NCBI RefSeq assembly: GCF_023660105.1
Contig: NZ_JAMHGA010000015.1
Span: forward strand, 62,001 to 126,000
Length of the DNA: 64,000 bases
Reading direction: 5' to 3'
From: Desulfovibrio aminophilus
Lineage (GTDB): Bacteria; Desulfobacterota; Desulfovibrionia; Desulfovibrionales; Desulfovibrionaceae
The notes under the pieces were generated by a model that ran no database searches, was not told where the DNA came from, and saw only the letters and a program-made list of their open reading frames with translations. This document shows, piece by piece, positions 45,348 through 55,240 of the stretch (position 1 is the first letter of the stretch; the number at the start of each line of letters is the position of its first letter). Made by a program: the position numbers and the translations under genes.

Positions 45348-45440
45348 ATGATGTCCACTTTCTGGTTCTTCCTGGGCCTGGCCTCGGTCATCGCCGCCCT
45401 GGTCATGATCAAGTGCTCCAGCCTGTCCGACAGCGAGTAG
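45348..45440 (+). CDS. Small single-pass membrane protein of 30 aa
   Basis: MMSTFWFFLGLASVIAALVM is followed by IKCSSLSDSE. One hydrophobic helix fills residues 4-21, with a short polar C-terminal tail. GGAG lies seven to eight bases before the first ATG. Its size and shape recall bd-oxidase accessory peptides such as CydX, but no sequence signature supports that and it is 2 kb from cydB. It may be an unrelated small membrane protein. Confidence 0.5.
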   Translation: MMSTFWFFLGLASVIAALVMIKCSSLSDSE

Positions 45441-45522
45441 AGCGGGACAGACCCTTTTCAGCCCGAGCGGGGGGCGCGGTCCGGGTGACGGGCCGCGCCC
45501 TTCGCTTGTTTTGGGACGGGAA

Positions 45523-46599
45523 TCAGGGGATCAGCCCGCGATCCCTGAGAAAGGCGGCCAGGGCCCGGGCCGCCACGGCATGGCCGTGGGCGTTCCAGTG
45601 TCCGTCGTGAGGAAAGGCGAAGGGCTGGTGCAGGTCGGCGAAATCGGCGGCGAACGCCGGGTGCAGATCCAGGAACGGAATGCCGCGCCGCGCGGCCGAC
45701 TCGGCGGAGAGCCGGTTCAGGACCAGGGCGTCGGACGTGTCGGGATGCCCGGCCTCGATGGCCCCCCGGTCGCCGTCCATGAGCAGGACGAGCCGCGCGC
45801 CCTGCGCCCGGGCCGCCCGGTCCAGTTCGCCGAACAGGTAGTCCGTGGCCGCCCGGACGTCCGCCAGGCGTTCGGCCACGGCCCGGGGCGCCATGTTGGC
45901 CTGGAATATCTCGGGTTCCTTGCCCAGGATCAGGTCGCGCAGCGTTTGGAAGCCGAACTGGCGGCGGTGGCGCAGATAGCGCCAGAGGGCGCTTTCCCGC
46001 GCCAGTCCGTACCAGGGTCGGACGTAGGGCCGGATCGGCCGTTCGCCCAGGACCCGGCCGTCCTCCACGTCCAGCCGCAGCAGGGCTTGCTGGTGCACGC
46101 CGGGCGGCGGGATGAAGGATTCGAGGAAGTCGTTGTGCACGAGCAGGATCACGAGCACGTCCGGGGACCAGGCCGGGGTCTCGCGGCGGGCCAAGTGCAC
46201 GTATTGCGACAGGGGGATGCCGGAGAGCCCGCAGCGCAGGACCTCGGTTCCGGGCGACAGCCGCTCCAGGTCCTCGGCCAGGCTCTGGTCCGCGTCCACC
46301 TGCAGGGCCTCGACATATGAGTCGCCGATCACCACGATGCGGGTTCCCGTCTTCGGCGCGAGGCTGTCCGCGCGCCCCGAGTTCCAGCCCTGGGCGTTGA
46401 TCCGGTAGCTGGCACGGATTTCGTCGCGCACCATGTATGTTCCGGTCTGGTTCGGGGCGTAGGCCATGACCCCGTCGCGAAAGGTCGGCTTCGGCAGGTC
46501 CGGGGCCATGCCGGTGACGCGGCAGAACCCCTCCAGGCCGAGCAGGGTCAGGAGGACGGCGGCCAGGGCGAGGCCGAGATGTTGAAGGGCGCGGCGCAT
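45523..46599 (-). CDS. SGNH/GDSL-type hydrolase with membrane anchor
   Basis: A 358-residue protein. An N-terminal hydrophobic segment (LGLALAAVLLTLLGLEGF) anchors or exports it. IVVIGDSYVEALQV carries the SGNH block I serine (GDS), LVHNDF is the Asn block, and DGHWNAHGHAVAARAL ends with the Asp-x-x-His pair (DGHW). Such enzymes remove acyl groups from lipids, polysaccharides or peptidoglycan, or act as AlgX/DltD-like proteins; the substrate is unknown. Start at MRRALQHLG; the frame extends 17 codons upstream. It is divergent from xth. Confidence 0.8.
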   Translation of the reverse strand: MRRALQHLGLALAAVLLTLLGLEGFCRVTGMAPDLPKPTFRDGVMAYAPNQTGTYMVRDEIRASYRINAQGWNSGRADSLAPKTGTRIVVIGDSYVEALQVDADQSLAEDLERLSPGTEVLRCGLSGIPLSQYVHLARRETPAWSPDVLVILLVHNDFLESFIPPPGVHQQALLRLDVEDGRVLGERPIRPYVRPWYGLARESALWRYLRHRRQFGFQTLRDLILGKEPEIFQANMAPRAVAERLADVRAATDYLFGELDRAARAQGARLVLLMDGDRGAIEAGHPDTSDALVLNRLSAESAARRGIPFLDLHPAFAADFADLHQPFAFPHDGHWNAHGHAVAARALAAFLRDRGLIP

Positions 46600-46661
46600 G
46601 CTGCTAGGTTCCTGCTCGGGATTGGTAAACCGCGCGAATGAAGGAATCAAGCGGAGGGCGC

Positions 46662-47429
46662 ATGCGCATCGTCTCCTGGAACGTGAACGGCTACCGGGCC
46701 GTGCTCAAGAAGGGCTTCCTGGATTGGCTGAACGCCTGCGGGGCCGACGCCGTGCTCCTGCAGGAAACCAAGGTGGAGCCGGACCAGCTGGCCCCGGAGG
46801 AGCGCGAACCCGAGGGCTGGCACTCGGTCTGGAACTGGTCCAAGAAGAAAAAGGGCTATTCCGGCACGGCCTGCTTCCTGCGCACGCCGCCCCTGTCGCA
46901 CTCCTTCGGCCTGCCCGGGGACGAATTCCGGGGCGAGGGCCGGACCATCCTCCTGGAGCTCCCGGATCTCTGGCTCTTCAACATCTACTTCCCCAACGGC
47001 CAGATGGGCGAGGCGCGCCTGGACTTCAAGCTGCGCTTCTACGACCGCTTCCTGGAGTACGCCCAGGAGCTGCGGGCCACCAAGCCCGTGGTGGTGGGCG
47101 GCGATTTCAACACCGCGCACAAGGAAATCGATCTCAAGAACGCCAAGGCCAACGAGAAGACCTCCGGCTTCCTGCCCGTGGAGCGGGCCTGGCTGGACAC
47201 CTTCACGGCCCACGGCTACCTGGACACCTTCCGGCTCTTCGAGTCCGGCCCGGGCCACTACTCCTGGTGGTCCTACCGCTTCAACGCCCGCAAGAACAAC
47301 GCGGGGTGGCGCATCGACTACTTCTTCGCCTCCGAGGAGCTGCGCAATCGTGTGCGCGCGGCCTGGATCGAGGCGGCCACCGAGGGCTCGGACCACTGCC
47401 CGGTCTGGGTCGAGATCGCGGACCTCTAG
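46662..47429 (+). CDS. xth: Exodeoxyribonuclease III (AP endonuclease)
   Basis: A 255-residue enzyme of the ExoIII family. MRIVSWNVNGYRAVLKKGFL begins the fold, LLQETK holds the metal Glu, VVVGGDFNTAH the Asn/Asp pair, and SDHCPVWVEI the catalytic His. It cuts DNA at abasic sites for base-excision repair. Start set by GGAG seven bases before the ATG rather than the in-frame ATG at 46638. Confidence 0.94.
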   Translation: MRIVSWNVNGYRAVLKKGFLDWLNACGADAVLLQETKVEPDQLAPEEREPEGWHSVWNWSKKKKGYSGTACFLRTPPLSHSFGLPGDEFRGEGRTILLELPDLWLFNIYFPNGQMGEARLDFKLRFYDRFLEYAQELRATKPVVVGGDFNTAHKEIDLKNAKANEKTSGFLPVERAWLDTFTAHGYLDTFRLFESGPGHYSWWSYRFNARKNNAGWRIDYFFASEELRNRVRAAWIEAATEGSDHCPVWVEIADL

Positions 47430-47502
47430 AATCGGCTTCCGGCGAATCCGGGCGGAGCTGCCCGGAGAGGGTGGATTTCGGCGCGGACGGTCGCTTGGCG
47501 GG

Positions 47503-47532
47503 GGGCCCCGGCGCGGTTTCACGCCGGGGCCC
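47503..47532. terminator. GC-rich hairpin between xth and the RRM gene
   Basis: An 11-bp perfect stem GGGCCCCGGCG / CGCCGGGGCCC with an eight-base loop lies between convergent genes. No T run follows on either strand, so termination is uncertain. Confidence 0.45.
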
Positions 47533-47565
47533 GTATGAGCCGACAGCCCCTTGGGCTGTGCGCGT

Positions 47566-47832
47566 CTACCAGTTCTTGGCGGGGCGCGGGGCGCGCTCGC
47601 GCGCCTCGTTGACCTTCAGGCTGCGGCCGCCGAAATCCTTGCCGTCCAGGGCCTCGATGGCCGCGGCGGCTCCGGCGTCATCCATCTGGACGAAGGCGAA
47701 TCCACGGAACCGGCCGGTTTCCCGGTCCATGACGAACTTCACTCCCTGCACCTCGCCGTGGGCGGCGAAGAGGTCCTTGAGCTGGTCTTCCGTGGCGCTG
47801 TAAGGCAGATTCCCGACGTAAATCGACTTCAT
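47566..47832 (-). CDS. RRM-domain RNA-binding protein
   Basis: An 88-residue protein that is one RRM: KSIYVGNLPYSATEDQLKDL holds RNP2 and GRFRGFAFVQMDD holds RNP1. A short RERAPRPAKNW tail follows. Bacterial proteins of this kind resemble cyanobacterial cold-induced Rbp proteins and bind RNA. AGGAG lies seven bases before the ATG. It is monocistronic by position. Confidence 0.93.
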   Translation of the reverse strand: MKSIYVGNLPYSATEDQLKDLFAAHGEVQGVKFVMDRETGRFRGFAFVQMDDAGAAAAIEALDGKDFGGRSLKVNEARERAPRPAKNW

Positions 47833-47988
47833 GGAACCACTCCTCTCGCAAGACGACAAGACAGCCCTTGCCGTTGTAGGCGTCTCCGTCGCCCACGTCC
47901 CGAGCGGCAAGGAAACCCTTGACTTCTTTCCGCCTATCCCAGGCGGAGGAAAACAGCAAGAGGGGGGCGGGGCCGCCGGGCCGCCCAT

Positions 47989-49707
47989 TCAGCCCTTTTC
48001 ATCCACCAGACGGCCCGAGGGCGAATAGTCCGCCCCCGAGGGCGCGGCGGGCGTCTCGTAGAGGTCCAGCAGTCGTCGGCCCAGGTCCAGCTCCAGTTCG
48101 CTGACGGCCTGGGGAGCTCCGGGCGGCACGCTCGTATCCGGGGCCAGGAAGCGTGTGGGGTCGCCCCGCAGCTCCTCGGCGGCCATCCCGCTCCAGCGGG
48201 TGAGCAGGCCGTTTTCGCCGCTGAGCAGGTCGCGGGCCGTGTCCGGGGCCTGGCCCAGGGCGGCGTAGAAGGCGTCGGCGTCCAGCCAGAGCTGCTTGTC
48301 CGCGCCGGTCTCGCGCAGGCCCAGCCAGGACAGGCCGGTCTGGGCGTCCCGCACCGGCTCGCGCCATTGCTCGGCCAGCCCGGGCTGGAAGCGGGCCTCG
48401 TCGGACTGGATCAGGCCGCGCAGGTCGTTGTAGGCCGTGAGGGTGTCGCCCAGGCCTTTTTCCATGACTTCCAGGGCGTCGGTCACGCGCAGGGGCAGGG
48501 TCTCGCCGAAGGGCTCGGCCAGGTCCAGCCGCAGCCGTCCCTGGTCGGCCTCGAAGGTTCCCGGCCGGCGGATCTGCGTCGCGGCGTCCACGCGCATTTC
48601 CCCGTCCGTGCCCGGCCGGGCCGTGGCCGAGAGTCCCAGGGCGGCCAGGGCCGCGCTGGAGGCGTCGTCCGCGCCGCTGATCACCAGCCGTTGCCCGAGC
48701 TTGGGATTCCTGTCCGAGAGCGAGAGCAGCTCGCCCTCGGCCGGAAGGGCCCGGCCGTCCTCGGTGTAGACCGTGCGGTCGCGGGCGGCGGTCTCGGCCG
48801 TGAAGCGCTGTTGGGTCATGTTCAGGGCCGAGGAAAGGTTCTGGAGCACGTCATCCCAGGAATCCCCGGCGTTCACCTGGAATTCCGCCGAGCCCGAGTC
48901 CGGCCCGGCGCTCCAGTCCAGGGCGTAGGTCCCCGGGGCGATGTCCGTGACGGCCGTGGGGTCCAGGGTCTTGGATACGTAGGATGTGGCCGTGGCCGCC
49001 CGCTCGCCGAGCACTTGGCAGGCCCCGGTTTCCGCCGGGCCCTGGGGCGCGGGCACGGCCGCGAGGTTCAGCGAATCGAGCAGGTGGCCGGAGGTGTCGC
49101 GCAGGGCGAGTTCGCCCGCGTCCCGGGCCTGGTTCAGGTCCAGGGTCAGGGACAGGCCCGTGGCCAGGCTGTTCTCCAGGTGCTGGCCCGGGGCGCTCTG
49201 GAAGACCACCCGGGACTGGGCGGGAAGGTCCGCGTCGTTCACCGCGTCGGCCACCTTGCCGAGCACATCCCGGTTCGTGTCCCCGGCGGCCACCTCCACG
49301 GAGAGCTTTTCCGTGGTTCCGTCCAGGGTCATCTCGAAGGAGTAGGTTCCCGGGTCCAGGGCGCTGGCCGCCTCCGGATCGAAGCCGCGCGAGACGAAAC
49401 GCTCGTAGGGACGGGCCCGCGAGGCGTCCGGCAGGCTCGCCGCCAGCTTGCCGTCCAGGCCGGGATCGGCCACCACCAGCCGCGCGCGGTCCGGGGCCCA
49501 GCCGGAATCCGGCCAGGAAAAGGCCGCCAGGCGGCTGCTCAGGGTCTGGACGCGGTCCCGGTATTCCCGGGCCGGGCCGGGGTCGAGGCGGCGCAGGGAG
49601 GCGGGGCGGGGATCGGGAAAACGCTGGGCGACGGACGAGGCCGAGGTGGTGGTTCCTCCGGCGGCGCTGGGCTCAATCCCCAGGATCGTCTTCAGGCCCT
49701 CGCTCAT
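47989..49707 (-). CDS. FliD-like flagellar hook-associated protein (tentative)
   Basis: A 572-residue protein with no signal peptide. Two repeat units, GTYSFEMTLDGTTEKLSVEV ... VLGKVADAVNDADL and GTYALDWSAGPDSGSAEFQV ... VLQNLSSALN, resemble the flagellin_IN motif of FliD and hook-associated proteins. The C-terminal half (LRVTDALEVMEKGLGDTLTAYNDL) is helical like FliD's. It is last in a run with fliJ and motE, which supports a flagellar role, but the overall match is loose. Start at MSEGLKTILG; it overlaps truA by 35 bases. Confidence 0.55.
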   Translation of the reverse strand: MSEGLKTILGIEPSAAGGTTTSASSVAQRFPDPRPASLRRLDPGPAREYRDRVQTLSSRLAAFSWPDSGWAPDRARLVVADPGLDGKLAASLPDASRARPYERFVSRGFDPEAASALDPGTYSFEMTLDGTTEKLSVEVAAGDTNRDVLGKVADAVNDADLPAQSRVVFQSAPGQHLENSLATGLSLTLDLNQARDAGELALRDTSGHLLDSLNLAAVPAPQGPAETGACQVLGERAATATSYVSKTLDPTAVTDIAPGTYALDWSAGPDSGSAEFQVNAGDSWDDVLQNLSSALNMTQQRFTAETAARDRTVYTEDGRALPAEGELLSLSDRNPKLGQRLVISGADDASSAALAALGLSATARPGTDGEMRVDAATQIRRPGTFEADQGRLRLDLAEPFGETLPLRVTDALEVMEKGLGDTLTAYNDLRGLIQSDEARFQPGLAEQWREPVRDAQTGLSWLGLRETGADKQLWLDADAFYAALGQAPDTARDLLSGENGLLTRWSGMAAEELRGDPTRFLAPDTSVPPGAPQAVSELELDLGRRLLDLYETPAAPSGADYSPSGRLVDEKG

Positions 49708-50455
49708 GAACGTCACCGTAGACCACCCGCTCCAGGCAGAGCCCCCGGGCGGGAGCCGTGGCCGGAGCAAGGGTCCTGTCCCTTCCTTCCAGGATAGTTC
49801 GGACGGATTGGGGATCGGCTTTACCCCGGCCCACCTCCACCAGCAGGCCCATCACGTTGCGGACCATCTGCTTGAGGAAGCCGTCGGCCTCGATGCGCCA
49901 GACCACCTCGTGCTCCGTGAGGCCCGGGCAGCGCTCCAGGCGGGTCACGCCGCGCACGGTGTGGCGCACGGGGGTGCCGGTGTTCATGAAGCTCTTGAAG
50001 TCGTGGGTTCCGAGGAAGTGGGGCGCGGCGGCGTCCATGGCCGCGAGGTCCAGGGGGCCGCAGTCCCAGACGTACTTGCGGCGCTGGGGATGGACGAAGG
50101 CCCGCGTGGTCCAGAGGGTGTAGGCGTAGGTCTTGGACACGGCCCCGAAACGGGCGTGGAAGTCCCGCGACACGGGCTCCACGGCCAGCACGGACACGGA
50201 GTCGGGCAGCAGGCAGTTGAGGGCCCGTTGCCAGGGCACGGAGAGCTTGTGCTCCGGGATGTCCACGTGGGCCACCTGGCCCAGGGCGTGAACCCCGGTG
50301 TCGGTGCGGCCCGCGCCCTGCACCCGGGCGTGGCGGCCGATGATCCGCTCCACGGCGGCCTCCAGGGCCCCCTGGATGGTGGGGTCGTCCTTCTGGAGCT
50401 GCCAGCCCTTGAAGTTGGTCCCGTCGTAGGCCAGGGTCAGTTTGAGCCGGACCAT
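49673..50455 (-). CDS. truA: tRNA pseudouridine synthase A
   Basis: A 260-residue TruA, which makes pseudouridine at positions 38-40 of tRNA. LKLTLAYDGTNFKGWQLQKD, VQGAGRTDTGVHALGQVAHV (catalytic Asp) and FLKQMVRNVMGLLVEVGRGK are family blocks. It lies three bases after motE and overlaps the FliD-like gene. Confidence 0.95.
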   Translation of the reverse strand: MVRLKLTLAYDGTNFKGWQLQKDDPTIQGALEAAVERIIGRHARVQGAGRTDTGVHALGQVAHVDIPEHKLSVPWQRALNCLLPDSVSVLAVEPVSRDFHARFGAVSKTYAYTLWTTRAFVHPQRRKYVWDCGPLDLAAMDAAAPHFLGTHDFKSFMNTGTPVRHTVRGVTRLERCPGLTEHEVVWRIEADGFLKQMVRNVMGLLVEVGRGKADPQSVRTILEGRDRTLAPATAPARGLCLERVVYGDVHERGPEDDPGD

Positions 50456-50457
50456 TC

Positions 50458-51105
50458 CTACTGCTGGGGCCGGGCCGGGGCCGCGGGCGTCTCCAGGGGA
50501 GCCTGGAGACGGGTCAGGGCCTCGGTGAGCACGGCGGCCCGGTCGGCGCGCACGTTGGAGAGGATTTCGCCCGCGGTGCGGCCGCGCATGCCCGACAGGA
50601 TTTTGACGGCCAGGGCGTCGTCCAGGGTCTCCAGCACGGCGGCGGCCTGCTTGGACTTCATGTTGGAATACACGTCCACGAGATGCTTGAGCTTTTCGTC
50701 CTTGAGCACGTCGGCCTGGTCGAGCATGGCCTGGATGCGCTGCTCCACCTGCTTGAGCTCAACCAACTTGTCGTCCAGGCTCTTTTCCAAAGCCTTGAGC
50801 GAGCGCTCCTTGGAGGCCAGATCCTCCTCGCGCTGCTTGAGGATCTTCCAGTCCGCCGGGGAGCCGGCGGGCGGCAGGGCGGCGTCCTGGGCCGGTTTCT
50901 GGCCCTGCGCCGCGTCCTGGGTCTTGGCCGGGGGCGTGGCGGTCTGGGCCTGGGCGGCCTTGGGCTCCAGGGCCGCGACCACGGGCCGCTCGGCCTTGGC
51001 CGGACGTCCGTCGAAGAGCCCGAACCCGGCGGCGCCCACCAGCCCGAGCTTGATCAGGCCCAGGAGGAGGACCCAGAGGATGATCCTAGAGGGCCGAACG
51101 CTCAT
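50458..51105 (-). CDS. MotE-like flagellar protein with MgtE-N/FliG-like domain
   Basis: A 215-residue protein. One N-terminal membrane helix (IILWVLLLGLIKLGLVGAAG) is followed by an Ala/Pro/Gln-rich linker, a coiled coil (KQREEDLASKERSLKALEKS ... LVELKQVEQRIQAML), and a compact C-terminal domain (AAAVLETLDDALAVKILSGM, GRTAGEILSNVRADRAAVLT), as in MotE. MotE helps MotB/C or other motor proteins reach the periplasm. It overlaps the fliJ stop by about 20 bases. A start further upstream in frame is possible. Confidence 0.75.
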   Translation of the reverse strand: MSVRPSRIILWVLLLGLIKLGLVGAAGFGLFDGRPAKAERPVVAALEPKAAQAQTATPPAKTQDAAQGQKPAQDAALPPAGSPADWKILKQREEDLASKERSLKALEKSLDDKLVELKQVEQRIQAMLDQADVLKDEKLKHLVDVYSNMKSKQAAAVLETLDDALAVKILSGMRGRTAGEILSNVRADRAAVLTEALTRLQAPLETPAAPARPQQ

Positions 51106-51529
51106 GACGCAGGACAGCCATTTCCTCGGTTTCCTTGGCTTCGCGGAGGGCTTGCTCTTCATGGTGTTTTCTGGCCTGCTGTTCCTTGAGTTTTTCGAGC
51201 AGCTTGCGGTCCTTGGAACGGGAAACCGCATCCTGGCGGGCCCTTTGCAATTTCAAGGCCAGCCTGGCCAGTTCGGCCTTGGCCATGATGAGGTCCTGTT
51301 CCAGGGCTTGGCGGTACTGCCGCCAGAGCCAGATTTCGTTGACGCTTGAGGCTCCCTGGCCCACGCCCCGGCGCAGGTGCTCGGCCAGGCGCGCCTCCAG
51401 CTCGGCCGCGGCCCGTTCGCCCCGGGCGTGTTCCGCGATGGCCCGGGCCAGATCGAGCTTGGCCTGTTCCTCCAGCTGGGTCCGGTAGTCGAGGACCTTC
51501 TCCAGCTTGAAGACGAAGGGTCCGGGCAT
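51086..51529 (-). CDS. fliJ: Flagellar export chaperone-like protein FliJ
   Basis: A 147-residue, almost wholly helical coiled-coil protein. FVFKLEKVLDYRTQLEEQAK opens it, and IWLWRQYRQALEQDLIMAKA and ARQDAVSRSKDRKLLEKLKE continue. FliJ is the stalk of the flagellar type III export ATPase. It sits between the Cys-rich 56-mer and motE. Confidence 0.8.
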   Translation of the reverse strand: MPGPFVFKLEKVLDYRTQLEEQAKLDLARAIAEHARGERAAAELEARLAEHLRRGVGQGASSVNEIWLWRQYRQALEQDLIMAKAELARLALKLQRARQDAVSRSKDRKLLEKLKEQQARKHHEEQALREAKETEEMAVLRHERSAL

Positions 51530-51533
51530 GGGG

Positions 51534-51704
51534 TCAGCCGCGTTCCGGCCGTCCGGCCAGGCCGCAGTAGCCCCGGCCGCCGGGCTCTTCCGGGTTCTCC
51601 CAGCGCCACATCATGCACATGGAGCACTGGCAGAAGCGCAGCTTGTCGTCGTGGGTGGTCAGGTGCGGGCAGTACTTGAACTTGGCTTCGTCCTCGGAGA
51701 GCAT
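51534..51704 (-). CDS. Cys-rich 56-aa protein, candidate metal-binding
   Basis: MLSEDEAKFKYCPHLTTHDD begins the product, followed by FCQCSMCMMWRW and GYCGLAG. Cys at 12, 25, 27, 30 and 47, plus His14 and His18, could bind zinc or a small Fe-S cluster. The ATG overlaps the stop of the upstream secreted-protein gene by one base (TGATG), so it is translationally coupled. fliJ starts five bases after its stop. No family is recognised. Confidence 0.65.
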   Translation of the reverse strand: MLSEDEAKFKYCPHLTTHDDKLRFCQCSMCMMWRWENPEEPGGRGYCGLAGRPERG

Positions 51705-53056
51705 CACGGCGTGGTCCCTCCCTGTTCCTTGCCCTGTTCCGGGGCCAGCGCGGCCACGCTGTCGCCGCCCGGCTTGGCGGCCAGGGCCTTGTCGATCATG
51801 CTCAGGTCCACGAGCACGGGCTTGCCGACCTTGGCCTTGAGGTACTCCAGGGCGAGGATGCCCAGGCGCTGCTCGCGGTCCAGGACCTTGGCGTAGCCGC
51901 CGTTCTCCCAGATCTTGCGGAACTCGGACTTGTCCATGTTCGGATAGTTGCGGGCCAGCTGCTCGAAGGCGAGGGAGTAGGAGCGGATCTTCTCGTCCAG
52001 CACGGAATCGGGCAGGGCGCGGATTTCCCGCACGGCGGCGGCGAAGCGCTCGGAGTCGGGCAGGGCGGCGGACTCCATGACCTTCTTGAAGCCCTTGATG
52101 AAGCGCAGGTTGCCGTCATAGATGTGCCGGGGCATGATCACGTTCAGCCCGGCCCAGCCGCCGGCGAGCCACTTGAAGAGCAGGCAGGTGGTCCGGGGCT
52201 CGGCCGTGTCCTGCTCCACGAAGACCTGCACGGAGCAGGAGTTGTACAGGGTCGTGTCCATCCAGCCGATGAGGCCCCGGTCCAGGCCCTCGATCCCGGA
52301 ATAGAAGTAGTTCCAGTTCTGGTCGTCCATGGGCACGCCCTTCCTGCCGCCCTCGGATTCCTTGGGCATGCGGGAGATCGAGACGAGGACGTTCTTGCCG
52401 TCCACGCGCAGCAGGGCGATGAAGCGGTCCAGTTCGTAGCGGTAGTAGGCCCCGGTGCTGGAGTCCGGGGTGTTCACCTCGAATTCCCGGCCCCAGAGCT
52501 GCACCGGCGCGGGCAGGTCGCCATCGGCCAGCTGCCAGAGGCCCTTGCCCGGCAGGAGAATGTCGCTGCCCGGCTCCCAGCCGGTGAGCCGCAGCACCGA
52601 GGGGAAGATGACGTGGTTCGGGATGTCCCGGTTGTAGCCGTAGCGCATGATGCGCTCCAGCGGGGCCTTGAGGTCCTCGCGCAGGCACACGCCGTTGCCG
52701 CCCTCGCGTTTGGCGGGCTTGAGGGCGCGGGCGTCGAAGGCCGGGCCCGTGGCCATGGCCAGGAGCGGGGCCAGGCGCGCGGGGTCCAGGGAGCGGTCGC
52801 GGCGCCCGGGCAGCCCGAGGAGGTAGGTCAGGGCCTCCTCCACGTCCGGGGCCAGGGCCTGGGAAAAGCCCTTGGCCTGCTTTTCCTCGGCCGGTTCCGG
52901 GGTGTCGGTCGCCGGGGCGGACTGGATGCTGGTCTGGGGGGCGGAAATGGCCGTGTCCTGGGCCCTCGCGGACATGCCGCAGAAGGTCACGAAAAGGGCC
53001 AGGGCCGCCGCCAGGAGGCGGGGAAAACGTTTGTCAAAGGAAGCGAATGAGGGCAT
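51704..53056 (-). CDS. Secreted protein of unknown function heading the fliJ-motE run
   Basis: About 450 residues. A signal peptide (LLAAALALFVTFCGMSARAQ) predicts export. The body is mixed, with WEPGSDILLPGKGLWQLADG, LLVSISRMPKESEGG-like (NVLVSISRMPKESEGGRKGV) and a helical C-terminus (EQLARNYPNMDKSEFRKIWE). It has few cysteines. I do not recognise a family. It is first of a co-directional run ending in the FliD-like gene, so it may assist flagella or envelope function. The start MPSFASFDK is favoured over in-frame ATGs further upstream. Confidence 0.6.
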   Translation of the reverse strand: MPSFASFDKRFPRLLAAALALFVTFCGMSARAQDTAISAPQTSIQSAPATDTPEPAEEKQAKGFSQALAPDVEEALTYLLGLPGRRDRSLDPARLAPLLAMATGPAFDARALKPAKREGGNGVCLREDLKAPLERIMRYGYNRDIPNHVIFPSVLRLTGWEPGSDILLPGKGLWQLADGDLPAPVQLWGREFEVNTPDSSTGAYYRYELDRFIALLRVDGKNVLVSISRMPKESEGGRKGVPMDDQNWNYFYSGIEGLDRGLIGWMDTTLYNSCSVQVFVEQDTAEPRTTCLLFKWLAGGWAGLNVIMPRHIYDGNLRFIKGFKKVMESAALPDSERFAAAVREIRALPDSVLDEKIRSYSLAFEQLARNYPNMDKSEFRKIWENGGYAKVLDREQRLGILALEYLKAKVGKPVLVDLSMIDKALAAKPGGDSVAALAPEQGKEQGGTTP

Positions 53057-53271
53057 AATGAATTTCTCGACGGGCATATGGTTTGCCCGGGTTGATCCGG
53101 ACCTGCCGTGCAAGCGCATAGTAGGCGTCCGGAGTTCTTTTGGCAAGTCGCGGGCCGGAACCAGACCCGGCCGCGCGGAGGCTTTGGCGCGAACCGGTTT
53201 TCATCCGGGACGATTTCGACGACCTGTCCGTTTCCTTCGGGGGCGGAAAATCCGCGTGGCGGGGTGCCCGG

Positions 53272-54376
<1,105 letters not shown>

Positions 54377-54390
<14 letters not shown>

Positions 54391-55240
54391 CTTCTTCAAG
54401 GTCGCCGCCATCGGCGGCACGGCCGCCTGGCTGGCGGTGTTCGCCCTGCTGCCCTTCCTGCTCATCCTGGTGGTCAGCTTCCTGGCGCGCGACCCCTCGT
54501 CCTTCGTGGCCCCGAGCTTCTCCCTGGAGGGCTACGCCGGCATCGGGGACGGGGCCTTCCTGCGCATCTTCCTGGACTCCTTGGCCTGGGCCGCCACCAC
54601 GGCCGCGGCCTGCCTCCTGCTGGGCTACCCCTTCGCCTACGGCCTGGCCCGGTTGCGCACGAAGCGCAAGAACCTCTTCCTGCTCCTGATCATCATCCCG
54701 TTCTGGACCAACTCGCTCATCCGCACCTACGCCCTGGTCTTCATCCTCAAGGCCCAGGGCCTGCTCAACACGGCCCTGCTCGGGCTGGGGCTCGTGGACC
54801 AGCCCCTGGAGATCCTCTACACCGACACGGCGGTGCTCGTGGGGCTGATCTACACGCTCCTGCCGTTCATGATCCTGCCGCTCTACAGCTCCATCGAGAA
54901 GCTCGACCCCCGGCTGCTGGAGGCGGCCAAGGACCTGGGCGCGGGCCGCTTCCGGGCCTTCTTCGCCGTGAGCCTGCCGCTCACTTGGCCGGGCATCCTG
55001 GCCGGGACCATGCTCACCTTTCTGCCCGCCCTGGGCATGTTCTACGTGGCCGACGTGCTCGGCGGGGCCAAGAGCCTGCTCATCGGCAACTTCATCAAGA
55101 ACCAGTTCCTCACCGCCCGGGACTGGCCCACGGGCTCGGGGGCCAGCGTGGTTCTCACCGGCATCATGATCCTGCTGCTCCTGTTCTACGGGGGCAGCGG
55201 CAAGGGCGCCCCGCGCAAGCCGGAGGACATCGGTGCTTAG
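54377..55240 (+). CDS. potB: Spermidine/putrescine ABC transporter permease PotB
   Basis: A 287-residue permease with six membrane segments and the EAA-type loop LDPRLLEAAKDLGAGRFRAF. VLGGAKSLLIGNFIKNQFLT is a PotB mark. It overlaps potA upstream and potC downstream, so the operon is coupled. Confidence 0.92.

Noticed and set aside
45348-45440. Naming the 30-aa ORF cydX
   Set aside because: Only size and one helix agree; no CydX residues are visible and cydB is 2 kb away.
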